9,955 nt of DNA from Sphingobacteriales bacterium. GTDB taxonomy: Bacteria > Bacteroidota > Bacteroidia > Chitinophagales > Chitinophagaceae. This document shows, piece after piece, positions 1 through 5,639 of this stretch. The notes under the pieces were generated by a model that worked only from the letters and a program-made list of their open reading frames with translations, made no database searches and was not told the origin of the DNA. The translations under genes and the position numbers were made by a program. Numbering within the stretch: the first letter of the stretch is position 1; every line of letters starts with the position of its first letter. The stretch is taken from positions 1-9,955 of the forward strand of contig JAHEFC010000125.1 of the NCBI GenBank assembly GCA_024640385.1. Direction: 5' to 3'.

Positions 1-696
1 GCCTAATTCAAGGGTAACAGGACTGAGATGCCTGGCAGCCATCTGCATGATCTTAGAACCCACGTTCACGGAACCGGTAAAGAAAACATGATCTAAATGG
101 TAATTATTTAAAAGTTCATTACCTACCGCTTCACCGTCTCCATTGATCACTGCGATATATTCTTCATCAAAATTCTCCCTGATCATATCAGTGATCACTG
201 CCGCAATATTGGCCGATATTTCTGAAGGCTTCAGGATCACGGTATTGCCGGCTGCGACGGAAGAGATCAATGGACGGAATAAAAGCAGGAAGGGATAATT
301 CCAGGGACTGATGATCAGTGTAACACCAAGTGGATCTGCATAGGTCCAGCTGGTACTTGGCAGAAACGGTAACGGCGTGTTTACTTTCTCAGGCCTCATC
401 CAGTTACGAAGGTCCCTGAGGGTATGCCTCAACTCTGTGAGCAGAGGACCGATCTCGGTTCCGAAAGTTTCAAAAGCTGATTTCCTAAAGTCCCGGGCAA
501 GTGCATCAATGATCTTTTGGTCATAGGACTTTACGGCTTTTTGTAACTTCTTCAGCTGTTCTTTACGGAAAGCATAGCTCCGGGTTGCTCCCGACGCAAA
601 AAAGTTCTGCTGCTTCCCGTAAATACGGGCGATCTCCGCCGGGAGATCCTGTTGATCTGTTCTTAAAACACCCTTTAAGTCAAGCACTGTTTCCAT
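1..696 (-). CDS. Aldehyde dehydrogenase, class-3-like, N-terminal part (runs off left edge)
   Basis: NAD(P)-dependent oxidation of an aldehyde to a carboxylate; the substrate cannot be told from sequence. The 232 visible residues cover the N-terminal helical region and most of the cofactor-binding domain of a protein that is usually about 450-470 residues. The family signatures seen are SPWNYP (130-135, with the oxyanion Asn133), AAGNTVILKPSE (148-159), FTGSVNVG (206-213, the nucleotide-binding turn) and, at the window edge, TLELG with Glu230 as the probable general base. The catalytic Cys lies beyond the edge and is not seen. The tract RNWMRPEKVNTPLP and PLGVTLIISPWNYPFLLLF resemble the ALDH3 branch. 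The ATG at 696 was chosen because an in-frame stop lies four codons upstream; a GTG one codon earlier is possible. It is divergent from tadA across a 72-bp gap. The minus strand has a promoter-like TAGCTTTA in that gap, with no convincing -33 partner. Confidence 0.93.
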   Translation of the reverse strand, partial: METVLDLKGVLRTDQQDLPAEIARIYGKQQNFFASGATRSYAFRKEQLKKLQKAVKSYDQKIIDALARDFRKSAFETFGTEIGPLLTELRHTLRDLRNWMRPEKVNTPLPFLPSTSWTYADPLGVTLIISPWNYPFLLLFRPLISSVAAGNTVILKPSEISANIAAVITDMIRENFDEEYIAVINGDGEAVGNELLNNYHLDHVFFTGSVNVGSKIMQMAARHLSPVTLELG

Positions 697-768
697 CACA
701 ATTATCTATTAATGTTTACCTTGTCAAGCTAATCAATATCTACCTTAAAGCTACGAATCTCCGCTGCA

Positions 769-1209
769 ATGTATACAGATGAATATTTTATGAAGATGGC
801 CCTGAAAGAAGCTGCCACGGCTTTTGAGGAAGATGAGGTTCCGGTTGGCGCGGTTGTGGTGGTGAATGAAAAGATCATATCCAGGGGCTATAATATGGTG
901 GAGAAACTTAATGATCCCACTGCCCATGCGGAGATGATCGCCCTGACTTCGGCATTTAATTATGTGGGAGCCAAATACCTGCCTGAGGCTACCCTCTATG
1001 TTACGGTTGAACCCTGCCTCATGTGTGCCGGGGCAATTTACTGGAGTAAGATAGGAAGAGTTGTTTGGGGAGCAGACGATGAAAAGAACGGCCACCGTAA
1101 AACAACGGGGACCGCTTTCCCGTTCCACCCGAAGACTTCGGTAACAAAGGGTGTGTTGGCTGAGGAATCTGCCTGGCTGATCAAAGAATTCTTTCGTAAA
1201 AAAAGATAA
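769..1209 (+). CDS. tadA: tRNA-specific adenosine deaminase TadA (A34 to inosine)
   Basis: Zinc-dependent deaminase expected to convert the wobble adenosine of tRNA-Arg(ACG) to inosine in the cytoplasm. The 146 residues match the usual TadA length. The zinc site of the cytidine-deaminase fold is complete: HAE at 53-55 (His53 ligand, Glu55 proton shuttle) and PCLMC at 82-86 (Cys83 and Cys86 ligands). The N-terminal VPVGAVVV (24-31) and the ND at 48-49 upstream of the His also fit TadA. The C-terminal part carries a basic tail (FFRKKR). The ATG at 769 has no Shine-Dalgarno, which is normal for this group. No strong promoter was found in the short divergent gap upstream; TACCTTAA at 741 with TTG at 721 is the best weak candidate. 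A related nucleoside deaminase such as guanine deaminase is the main alternative, but the motif spacing favours TadA. Confidence 0.9.
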   Translation: MYTDEYFMKMALKEAATAFEEDEVPVGAVVVVNEKIISRGYNMVEKLNDPTAHAEMIALTSAFNYVGAKYLPEATLYVTVEPCLMCAGAIYWSKIGRVVWGADDEKNGHRKTTGTAFPFHPKTSVTKGVLAEESAWLIKEFFRKKR

Positions 1210-1210
1210 C

Positions 1211-1507
1211 ATGTCAAAAGAAAAAATCAGCTGCATGAATCCCAATACGGGCTCTTCACTGAATATTGACCGGGAAATTTATGATCTTTTTCACGGGGCG
1301 ATTTCAACGGCTTTAGCTGGCGGGGAAGCGCTTACCTATACGGAGATCGTTGAGAAGGTGGGGAAGCATTTGAAAAAGGCAAGGGCCGCATTTTCCGGCT
1401 CAGTGAGTTGGTACTGTGTTACTGTGAAAAATGATATGCAAAGCAGGGGACAATTGGAAGTTTTTACGAAACAGGGAAAGAAACTACATAAACTTAAAAT
1501 GCGGTAA
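1211..1507 (+). CDS. Small uncharacterised protein, possible winged-helix fold (DUF6958-like)
   Basis: Function not known. The ATG lies one base after the tadA stop, so the two genes are almost certainly co-transcribed and probably translationally coupled. The 98-residue product has no signal peptide or membrane segment and looks cytoplasmic. After an N-terminal stretch with NIDREIYDLFHGAI come LTYTEIVEKVGKHLKK and SVSWYCVTVKNDMQSRGQLE, then a short basic beta-like end (KKLHKLKMR). That order of helix, helix, 'recognition-like' helix and a basic hairpin suggests a small winged-helix domain. The pattern 'NID...Y, SWY.VTVK.D...RG' resembles proteins that I recall being labelled DUF6958; I am not certain of that name. 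DNA or RNA binding is inference only. Codon use looks like that of its neighbours, with no sign of transfer. Confidence 0.82.
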   Translation: MSKEKISCMNPNTGSSLNIDREIYDLFHGAISTALAGGEALTYTEIVEKVGKHLKKARAAFSGSVSWYCVTVKNDMQSRGQLEVFTKQGKKLHKLKMR

Positions 1508-1529
1508 TGATGGTTCAACCAATTGCCGT

Positions 1530-1537
1530 TAATTTTG
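1530..1537 (+). promoter_or_regulatory. Candidate Bacteroidota -7 box for the superoxide dismutase gene
   Basis: TAATTTTG is an exact match to the Bacteroidota -7 consensus TAnnTTTG. It lies in the 105-bp gap between the small DUF gene and the superoxide dismutase gene, about 75 bp before the ATG at 1613. No clear TTTG/TTG element is found 19-20 bp upstream (TGGTT around 1511 is the nearest), so the -33 half is weak. The leader would be about 70 nt, AT-rich, and lacks a Shine-Dalgarno. Confidence 0.45.
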
Positions 1538-1612
1538 TTTAATCATTACGCTGAAGGGCACACGAATTGTGGAACCGAAGCAGATCTTTTTAAATTTTAA
1601 AATACTATTACT

Positions 1613-2209
1613 ATGTCATTCACATTAGCACCCCTGCCTTATTCACATGATGCACTCGAGCCGCATATCGACGCAACTACAATGCAGATCCACCATGGCA
1701 AACATCACCAGGCATATGTTGACAATCTGAACAAAGCCATTGCCGGTACTCCACATGAGAACAAATCACTGGAAGAACTGGTAGCCAATGCTGGTTCCAT
1801 TTCTCCGGCAGTGAGGAATAATGGTGGCGGTCACTGGAATCATACCTTTTTCTGGGAAAGCCTGGCTCCCAATGCAGGCGGCGCACCAACAGGAGCTTTG
1901 GCTGATGCCATCAACCAGGCTTTTGGATCTTTCGACGGCCTTAAAGAGAAAATGAACAATGCTGGTATGACCCGTTTCGGCAGCGGCTGGGCCTGGCTGA
2001 TCAAAGGAGCTGATGGCAAATTATCAGTAACCAGCACTCCTAACCAGGACAATCCGCTGATGGATGTTGCTGAAGTAAAAGGCACACCGATATTAGGTGT
2101 GGATGTATGGGAACATGCTTATTATCTGAAATACCAGAACCGCCGCGCAGAATACCTGAACGCATTTTGGAATGTGGTGAATTGGAACAAAGTTGCATCA
2201 AGACTTTGA
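1613..2209 (+). CDS. sodA: Superoxide dismutase, Mn/Fe family, Mn-type second sphere
   Basis: Converts superoxide to hydrogen peroxide and oxygen; cytoplasmic, as no signal peptide is present. The 198 residues are typical of the Fe/Mn family. The metal ligands are all visible: His27 (MQIHHGKHH), His77 ([11 protein letters not shown]), Asp164 and His168 (DVWEHAYY). Tyr35 is the conserved active-site tyrosine. The outer-sphere residues, Gln145 in NQDNP together with Gly73 in the GGGHWNH segment, are the arrangement usual for Mn-dependent enzymes; Fe enzymes typically place the Gln near the GGGHWNH position instead. Metal choice cannot be proven from sequence and a cambialistic enzyme is possible. 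The gene is monocistronic: a promoter-like box lies upstream and an intrinsic terminator lies about 55 bp downstream. A palindromic repeat copy starts directly at its stop codon. Confidence 0.96.
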   Translation: MSFTLAPLPYSHDALEPHIDATTMQIHHGKHHQAYVDNLNKAIAGTPHENKSLEELVANAGSISPAVRNNGGGHWNHTFFWESLAPNAGGAPTGALADAINQAFGSFDGLKEKMNNAGMTRFGSGWAWLIKGADGKLSVTSTPNQDNPLMDVAEVKGTPILGVDVWEHAYYLKYQNRRAEYLNAFWNVVNWNKVASRL

Positions 2210-2257
2210 TTAATGTGCTTGCCGGTTAACAGGTTAACCGGGTAATGCACCTGATAA
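2210..2257. repeat. CCGGTTA palindromic repeat, copy A
   Basis: This copy begins immediately after the sodA stop codon. Its core is a perfect inverted repeat, CCGGTTAAC (2222-2230), 2-bp centre, GTTAACCGG (2233-2241), flanked by GTGC (2215-2218) and its complement GCAC (2247-2250). The same arrangement of flank, CCGGTTA core and AT-rich tail recurs in copies B and C. Confidence 0.8.
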
Positions 2258-2262
2258 ACAAG

Positions 2263-2292
2263 AAAGAGTATCGGATTCCGGTACTCTTTTTT
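2263..2292 (+). terminator. Rho-independent terminator of the sod gene
   Basis: The stem AAGAGTATCGG (2264-2274) pairs with CCGGTACTCTT (2278-2288) around a 3-nt loop; there are 11 pairs including one U-G wobble. The 3' arm runs into six T's (2287-2292). It lies between repeat copies A and B, about 55 bp after the stop codon. The opposite strand has only a short T-run, so it serves mainly the plus strand. Confidence 0.9.
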
Positions 2293-2310
2293 GATTTATA
2301 TAAAGCTCTA

Positions 2311-2358
2311 TTTAGTGTGCTGGCCGGTTAGTATGTTAGCCGGTTAATGTATTAGATA
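2311..2358. repeat. CCGGTTA palindromic repeat, copy B
   Basis: This copy aligns with copy A over its full length: the flank TTTAGTGTGCTG, then GCCGGTTAG, a 3-bp centre, GTTAGCCGG and TTAATGTATTAGATA. The core is less symmetric because GCCGGTTA occurs twice as a direct repeat (2323-2330 and 2339-2346). It lies just after the sodA terminator. Confidence 0.72.
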
Positions 2359-2451
2359 AGTATGGAAGAGCCAGTTTTCCTGCCCTGTAAGATTAAGCCA
2401 GGGCAAGTGTACCACATGAGGTTTGAAAAAATATATCTATCCTGTTTATCC

Positions 2452-2493
2452 AATGCATCAGCCGGTTAACGTACTAACCGGTAAACACACTAA
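2452..2493. repeat. CCGGTTA palindromic repeat, copy C
   Basis: The core CCGGTTA (2462-2468) and TAACCGG (2475-2481) are separated by 6 bp. Its right flank, ending in ACACACTAA, is the reverse complement of the left flank of copy B (TTAGTGTG), so the extended family consensus is itself palindromic. It ends at the yidD stop codon and would form part of the yidD 3' end. Confidence 0.75.
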
Positions 2494-2724
2494 TCAGGGT
2501 ACCGGATCATATCCGCTGCCGCCCCAGGGATGGCAGCTGGAGATCCGTTTGACTGACAACCATCCTCCTTTAAAAAGTCCATATTTTTTCAGCGCTTGAA
2601 TGGTGTATTCAGAACAGGTGGGTGTATACCTGCACTTGGGGCCAAGCATCGGCGAGATCACCCACTGGTAGATCTTCACCAGTAGTATGAAGGGCAGGCT
2701 AAGTATGCGTAGGATCTGTTTCAT
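2494..2724 (-). CDS. yidD: Membrane protein insertion efficiency factor YidD
   Basis: Small membrane-associated protein that aids YidC-dependent insertion of inner-membrane proteins. The 76 residues match the family length. An amphipathic or hydrophobic N-terminal stretch ([25 protein letters not shown]) is followed by the diagnostic [10 protein letters not shown] (Cys31, Cys37) and by the C-terminal [14 protein letters not shown]. The ATG at 2724 lies inside the end of rnpA, giving a 26-bp overlap in another frame, which indicates coupled translation in the usual rpmH-rnpA-yidD order. yidC, often the next gene in other phyla, is not here: the gene is followed by a repeat and then the convergent sod gene. 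Confidence 0.97.
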   Translation of the reverse strand: MKQILRILSLPFILLVKIYQWVISPMLGPKCRYTPTCSEYTIQALKKYGLFKGGWLSVKRISSCHPWGGSGYDPVP

Positions 2725-3103
2725 TGATCAGGGATGAAAATCTTGCAATAGCTGATCCGGTTCTTTCGTAGATCAGCTTGAAATCGGGAAGTTCGCGGCC
2801 GGTATAAATGATAAATACTTTCAACGACAAGCCCGCCAGTTGGGCTTGTTTGACCAGATCAGATTTTTGCAGCCTCCAGGCTTCCCGGATCAGTCTTTTT
2901 ACCCGGTTCCTGTCCACCGCTTTTTTAAAATGCTTTCCTGAAACGCCAACCCCCATCTGCAAATGATCGTTTTCACCGCAAGGTTCAATAGTATAGTTCA
3001 ATCTCAGGGGCGCCATGTTGAAATACCGGCCGGTGTTGAACAGTTTGTCGATCTGTTTGCGGCTTTTCAGCCTCTCATTCCGGGATAATGTATGCAGTTT
3101 CAA
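2699..3103 (-). CDS. rnpA: Ribonuclease P protein component
   Basis: Protein subunit of RNase P, which binds the catalytic RNA and the pre-tRNA 5' leader. The hallmark RNR motif is present in [14 protein letters not shown] (64-77 from this start), preceded by the [14 protein letters not shown] segment typical of the N-terminal helix and strand. No ATG precedes the conserved part, so a TTG must be used. The TTG at 3103 ([16 protein letters not shown]) gives a 134-residue protein with a family-like N-terminus. A TTG at 3133 would add ten residues (SAAGANFII...) that look unlike the family and whose codons contain a promoter-like TAACTTTA (3109-3116, minus strand). The 3133 start cannot be excluded. 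An intrinsic terminator separates the gene from rpmH, so it either has its own promoter or depends on readthrough. Confidence 0.94.
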   Translation of the reverse strand: MKLHTLSRNERLKSRKQIDKLFNTGRYFNMAPLRLNYTIEPCGENDHLQMGVGVSGKHFKKAVDRNRVKRLIREAWRLQKSDLVKQAQLAGLSLKVFIIYTGRELPDFKLIYERTGSAIARFSSLINETDPTHT

Positions 3104-3152
3104 GATGATAAAGTTAGCACCAGCGGCTGACAATTACCGGAGGGTTGAAAAC

Positions 3153-3178
3153 AAAAAAACCCCCGGTTTTGACGGGGG
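3153..3178 (-). terminator. Rho-independent terminator after rpmH
   Basis: Read on the minus strand, CCCCCG (3178-3173) pairs with CGGGGG (3165-3160) across a 7-nt loop and is followed by seven T's (3159-3153). It lies about 25 bp after the rpmH stop and about 50 bp before the favoured rnpA start, so it would uncouple rpmH from rnpA at least in part. Confidence 0.9.
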
Positions 3179-3201
3179 AATATCTTGCCGAAAATGAAGA
3201 T

Positions 3202-3357
3202 CTACTTCTTTTTCATCTCATCAGAAACAGTCAGTTTCTTACGGCCTTTCCTGCGACGGCTAGCCAGGACCTTGCGGCCATTAGCTGTTTCCATGCGCTT
3301 GCGAAAACCGTGAACAGTTTTACGACGCTTACGATGAGGTTGGAATGTACGTTTCAT
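3202..3357 (-). CDS. rpmH: 50S ribosomal protein L34
   Basis: Structural protein of the large ribosomal subunit. The start [20 protein letters not shown] is the textbook L34 signature, followed by [22 protein letters not shown]. The protein has 51 residues, is very basic, and carries a slightly longer C-terminal tail (TVSDEMKKK), as is common in this phylum. The open frame extends upstream to 3480, but the ATG at 3357 is the family start and the extension runs into the promoter and inverted repeat. It is followed by a strong terminator, then rnpA and yidD. The 90-nt leader upstream could fold (see findings). Confidence 0.97.
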   Translation of the reverse strand: MKRTFQPHRKRRKTVHGFRKRMETANGRKVLASRRRKGRKKLTVSDEMKKK

Positions 3358-3449
3358 GCTCTTTAATTTTTCACGTTGAATAATTCCCGGAAAGCCGGTT
3401 TTCTTATCGCTCCGGAGGTCACCATACCCCTGGTTTCGTGAAAGGACGG

Positions 3450-3481
3450 CGAAGGTAGTGCAAAAATTTGCTTCACGCAAA
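3450..3481 (-). promoter_or_regulatory. Candidate rpmH promoter
   Basis: On the minus strand TTTG (3481-3478) and TACCTTCG (3457-3450) are separated by 20 bp. They match the Bacteroidota -33 (TTTG) and -7 (TAnnTTTG) elements with a single mismatch (C for T). The leader to the ATG at 3357 would be about 85-90 nt. The -33 element and the start of the -7 box lie inside a perfect inverted repeat. Confidence 0.55.
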
Positions 3482-3493
3482 TTTTTGCACTAC
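3455..3493. repeat. Perfect 17-bp inverted repeat between murI and rpmH
   Basis: The arm GTAGTGCAAAAATTTGC (3455-3471) and its exact reverse complement (3477-3493) surround a 5-bp loop, TTCAC. There are no mismatches. It lies 44 bp after the murI stop codon and covers the rpmH -33 element. There is no T-run directly after either arm, so it is not a standard intrinsic terminator, although as RNA it could act as a 3'-end stabiliser for murI. It could also be an operator or a mobile-repeat remnant. Confidence 0.9.
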
Positions 3494-3529
3494 AATGTGA
3501 GGAATGTGGTGAATGTGATCAATGTGGGC
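3494..3529. repeat. 9-bp tandem repeat downstream of murI (4 units)
   Basis: Four imperfect 9-bp units run in tandem: AATGTGAGG, AATGTGGTG, AATGTGATC, AATGTGGGC. The array starts exactly where the 17-bp inverted repeat ends and stops 8 bp before the murI stop codon. A related array lies just upstream of the murI start. Confidence 0.85.
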
Positions 3530-3537
3530 GAATAACA

Positions 3538-4347
3538 TTACAACCTCGCATGGCTGCTTCTCACCTCAGCCTGGTAGAACGTAGTTGCATGCCTATCAAA
3601 ATCTTCAGTAGAATCAGTGGTATAGAACGCCCTGCTCCCGCCTTTTCCCAACTTTTCCTCCATATCAGGGTGTCTTTTCAGGTAATCCTCCAGGCTCAGG
3701 GCCACTATTTCCCCCTGGCTGACGATCCGTACACCGGGGCCTGCCGCCATTGCTATCTTATCCTGTAAAAGGGGGTAGTGGGTGCAGGCCAGCAAGATGG
3801 TATCAATATGTGCTGACTGGTCAAGGAGGGATCTCACACATTTCTTCACAAAATAATATGCTCCATCGGTCAGGTGTTCATTATTCTCGATCAGGGGAAC
3901 CCAGATTGGGCAGGCTTGCTGAAACACTTTCAATCCAGGGAAAAATTTCTCAATTTCAATGGGGTAGGATTCTGAACTAACCGTTCCGGGGGTAGCCAAT
4001 ATCCCGATCTCCCCTGAAGATGAATAATTCCCGATCACTTCCGTTGTAGGCCTTATCACACCCAAAACCCTCCTACCCGGCTCCATATGAGGCAGGTCTT
4101 GCTGCTGTATAGACCTTAAAGCCTTCGCAGAAGCCGTATTGCAGGCCAGGATCACCAGGGGACAACCTTTGTTGAAAAGCCATTCCACGGACTCGAGGGT
4201 GTATTGGTAGACCGTTTCAAAAGACCGCGTGCCATATGGGGCCCTTGCATTATCGCCCAGGTAGATATAATCATACTGGGGTAACCTGTCCACTAACGAC
4301 TTCAATACGGTCAATCCTCCATATCCGGAATCAAAAACACCGATCAT
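3538..4347 (-). CDS. murI: Glutamate racemase
   Basis: Cofactor-independent interconversion of L- and D-glutamate, supplying D-Glu for peptidoglycan; cytoplasmic. The 269 residues match the family. The N-terminal IGVFDSGYGGLTVL contains the Asp6-Ser7 pair, LGDNARAPYG (30-39) is the second signature, and the two catalytic cysteines are Cys69 in ACNTASA and Cys188 in LLACTHYPLL. The ATG at 4347 is at the family start. The coding region is separated from ompH-1 upstream by a strong terminator and a 9-bp repeat array. I see no TAnnTTTG box between that terminator and the start, so its promoter is unclear. The same 9-bp repeat family follows the stop codon. Confidence 0.97.
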   Translation of the reverse strand: MIGVFDSGYGGLTVLKSLVDRLPQYDYIYLGDNARAPYGTRSFETVYQYTLESVEWLFNKGCPLVILACNTASAKALRSIQQQDLPHMEPGRRVLGVIRPTTEVIGNYSSSGEIGILATPGTVSSESYPIEIEKFFPGLKVFQQACPIWVPLIENNEHLTDGAYYFVKKCVRSLLDQSAHIDTILLACTHYPLLQDKIAMAAGPGVRIVSQGEIVALSLEDYLKRHPDMEEKLGKGGSRAFYTTDSTEDFDRHATTFYQAEVRSSHARL

Positions 4348-4351
4348 ACAG

Positions 4352-4398
4352 AATGTGATGAATGTGGTAAATGCGGTAAATGTGAGAATGAATGTAAT
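4352..4398. repeat. 9-bp tandem repeat upstream of murI (4 units plus degenerate tail)
   Basis: The units AATGTGATG, AATGTGGTA, AATGCGGTA and AATGTGAGA (4352-4387) are followed by a degenerate ATGAATGTAAT. On the minus strand they occupy nearly the whole murI leader, from the ompH-1 terminator to 4 bp before the ATG. The unit is the same as in the array after murI. Confidence 0.85.
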
Positions 4399-4426
4399 AA
4401 AAAAGCTGCCTCGATGGGAGGCAGCT
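4398..4426 (-). terminator. Rho-independent terminator after ompH-1
   Basis: Read on the minus strand, AGCTGCCTC (4426-4418) pairs perfectly with GAGGCAGCT (4412-4404) around a 5-nt loop, followed by a T-run (4404-4399). It lies 24 bp after the ompH-1 stop and would end the uppS/bamA/ompH transcript before murI. Confidence 0.92.
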
Positions 4427-4450
4427 CTTTAATATCTTCTATTATAACTA

Positions 4451-5005
4451 TTACTTCTTGGGGATGCCACCGGGCCTGGCTGGCGGTGTTACCGCATTAG
4501 GACCGAGTTTAGCTTTTACCTTAGGAAGAAGGTCATCAGTTTCAGGATAAACGATCAGGGCTTCTTTACGGAATACATGGGTATAACCTGCTGTCTTCGC
4601 AACATCCTGGATAAGCTGGTTGGCTTTCTGGGCAACCGGGGCAAGCAGTTCTTCCTGCTTTTGCTGCATCTGCTGCTGGTACTGCTGCTCAAAACCCTGG
4701 AGGTCAGTGAACAATTTCCTCATGCTTTCCCTTTTTGCAGTTTTCTGGGCGTTGGACCATTTGGTTGAGTCGGCTTTCATTATACTGTCCTGCCTGTTCA
4801 ACTCCTGGAGGGTTTCAGCGTAATTGATCTGCAGTGCACTGTCAAACTGTGCAAGATCTCCCATGGCTTTCCTGTATTCAGGCATCATCTGTACCACTTC
4901 ATCAACACTCACATAGGCTGCTTTTATAGGCGCAGTCTGGGCCATAGCACCTGTGGAAACCATTCCTGCCACTGCGATGCAAATCATTGCTACTAACTTT
5001 TTCAT
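4451..5005 (-). CDS. OmpH/Skp-family periplasmic chaperone, paralog 1
   Basis: Expected to hold unfolded outer-membrane proteins in the periplasm for delivery to BamA. The 184 residues begin with a signal peptide (MKKLVAMICIAVAGMVSTGAMA, likely cleaved before Gln23). The Skp-like start of the mature chain, AAYVSVDEVVQMMPEYRKAM, is followed by a long charged, Gln-rich helical region (about 50-125, including EQQYQQQMQQKQEE) forming the coiled-coil arms. The C-terminal portion returns to a strand (YTHVFRKEALIVYPETDDLLP). It ends in a Pro/Gly-rich basic tail (PPARPGGIPKK), absent from paralog 2. An open frame reaches 5068, but the ATG at 5005 is the one that starts the signal peptide. It is the last gene before a terminator. 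Confidence 0.9.
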   Translation of the reverse strand: MKKLVAMICIAVAGMVSTGAMAQTAPIKAAYVSVDEVVQMMPEYRKAMGDLAQFDSALQINYAETLQELNRQDSIMKADSTKWSNAQKTAKRESMRKLFTDLQGFEQQYQQQMQQKQEELLAPVAQKANQLIQDVAKTAGYTHVFRKEALIVYPETDDLLPKVKAKLGPNAVTPPARPGGIPKK

Positions 5006-5095
5006 GTACTTTTCGTTTTGTAAAAATTCTGTTTCTGTTATTTTAATAGTAGGTATAACCTGGTTCAAAGTTGCCTTCCCTGGCCCCGTTAAGAG

Positions 5096-5608
5096 TTATT
5101 TAACACCAATTTCCTTCAGCACATCGTCGCTTTTGTCCAGTTTAGGGTCGGCAAAGATAACGGTTATTCCTTCACTTTTATCTAAAATGAAATCGTATTG
5201 TCTGGCAACTGCAAGTTTTTGTACAGCATTGTAGACTTTGTCTTGCACCGGCTTGATCAGCTCCTGCCTTTTCTTGAAAAGGTCGCCTTCAAACCCAAAA
5301 CGCCTCCTTTGCAGATCGCGCAATTCCTTTTCCTTGTTGAACAGTTCATCTTCACGCTTCTTCTTCAATTCATCACTGAGCATAACCTGCTCAGTTTCAT
5401 AGTTTCTGTACATCTGATCCAGTTCACTCTGCTTGGCGTCGATCTCTTTCTGCCACTGTTCAGAAAGCGCATCAAGCTTTTTCTGTGCATCCTTGTATTC
5501 CGGCAATTTGTCCAGGATATATTTCGTATCTATAATGGCGTAACGCTGAGCCTGGCTGATGCCTGCAAAGCAGAAAAAGCATGCAGCAAGAATGATCAGT
5601 TTTTTCAT
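5096..5608 (-). CDS. OmpH/Skp-family periplasmic chaperone, paralog 2
   Basis: Periplasmic chaperone of the Skp type acting with BamA. The 170 residues start with a signal peptide (about 1-20, cleavage after SQA, mature chain from Gln21). The mature start QRYAIIDTKYILDKLPEYKDAQKKL is the typical OmpH beginning, followed by a heptad-rich coiled coil (about 45-115, including ELKKKREDELFNKEKELRDLQRRRFGFEGD). The end is AVQKLAVARQYDFILDKSEGITVIFADPKLDKSDDVLKEIGV, which is the Skp body. It is only 31 bp from bamA and 90 bp from paralog 1, so all three are probably one transcript. Without Gln/Pro-rich tracts it is the more canonical of the two. Confidence 0.93.
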   Translation of the reverse strand: MKKLIILAACFFCFAGISQAQRYAIIDTKYILDKLPEYKDAQKKLDALSEQWQKEIDAKQSELDQMYRNYETEQVMLSDELKKKREDELFNKEKELRDLQRRRFGFEGDLFKKRQELIKPVQDKVYNAVQKLAVARQYDFILDKSEGITVIFADPKLDKSDDVLKEIGVK

Positions 5609-5639
5609 GGCTTATATTTTTGATGACTACAAATGAATT

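Larger units (their letters stand above)
2210..2493. other. Convergent intergenic region with repeats and a terminator
   Basis: This is the 284-bp space between the convergent sodA and yidD stops. It holds three copies of a CCGGTTA palindromic repeat and the sodA terminator, listed separately. A further small hairpin (TGCCCTG at 2381-2387 with CAGGGCA at 2399-2405) has no T-run on either strand, so I do not call it a terminator. No coding frame of note is present. Confidence 0.8.

Noticed and set aside
751..1245. 164-residue frame on the minus strand
   Set aside because: It is antisense to tadA, whose zinc-site motifs show that the plus strand is coding; the minus-strand product resembles nothing.
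2381..2405. Hairpin TGCCCTG/CAGGGCA as a yidD terminator
   Set aside because: The 11-nt loop and lack of a T-run on the minus strand make it a poor terminator.
3358..3480. N-terminal extension of L34 to 3480
   Set aside because: L34 begins with MKRTFQP at 3357; the extension would translate the leader, the promoter and the inverted repeat.
3494..4398. 9-bp repeats near rpmH as iterons or DnaA boxes of an origin
   Set aside because: The units (AATGTGRTG) do not match TTATCCACA, no dnaA or rep gene is in the window, and no AT-rich unwinding region accompanies them.
5549..5608. Lipobox (LAAC, residues 7-10) in OmpH paralog 2
   Set aside because: The Cys comes too early and is followed by more hydrophobic residues (FFCFAGISQA) ending in a standard signal-peptidase I site, so it is part of the signal peptide core.
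5198..5623. 141-residue plus-strand frame
   Set aside because: It is antisense to ompH paralog 2, where a signal peptide and coiled coil support the minus strand.
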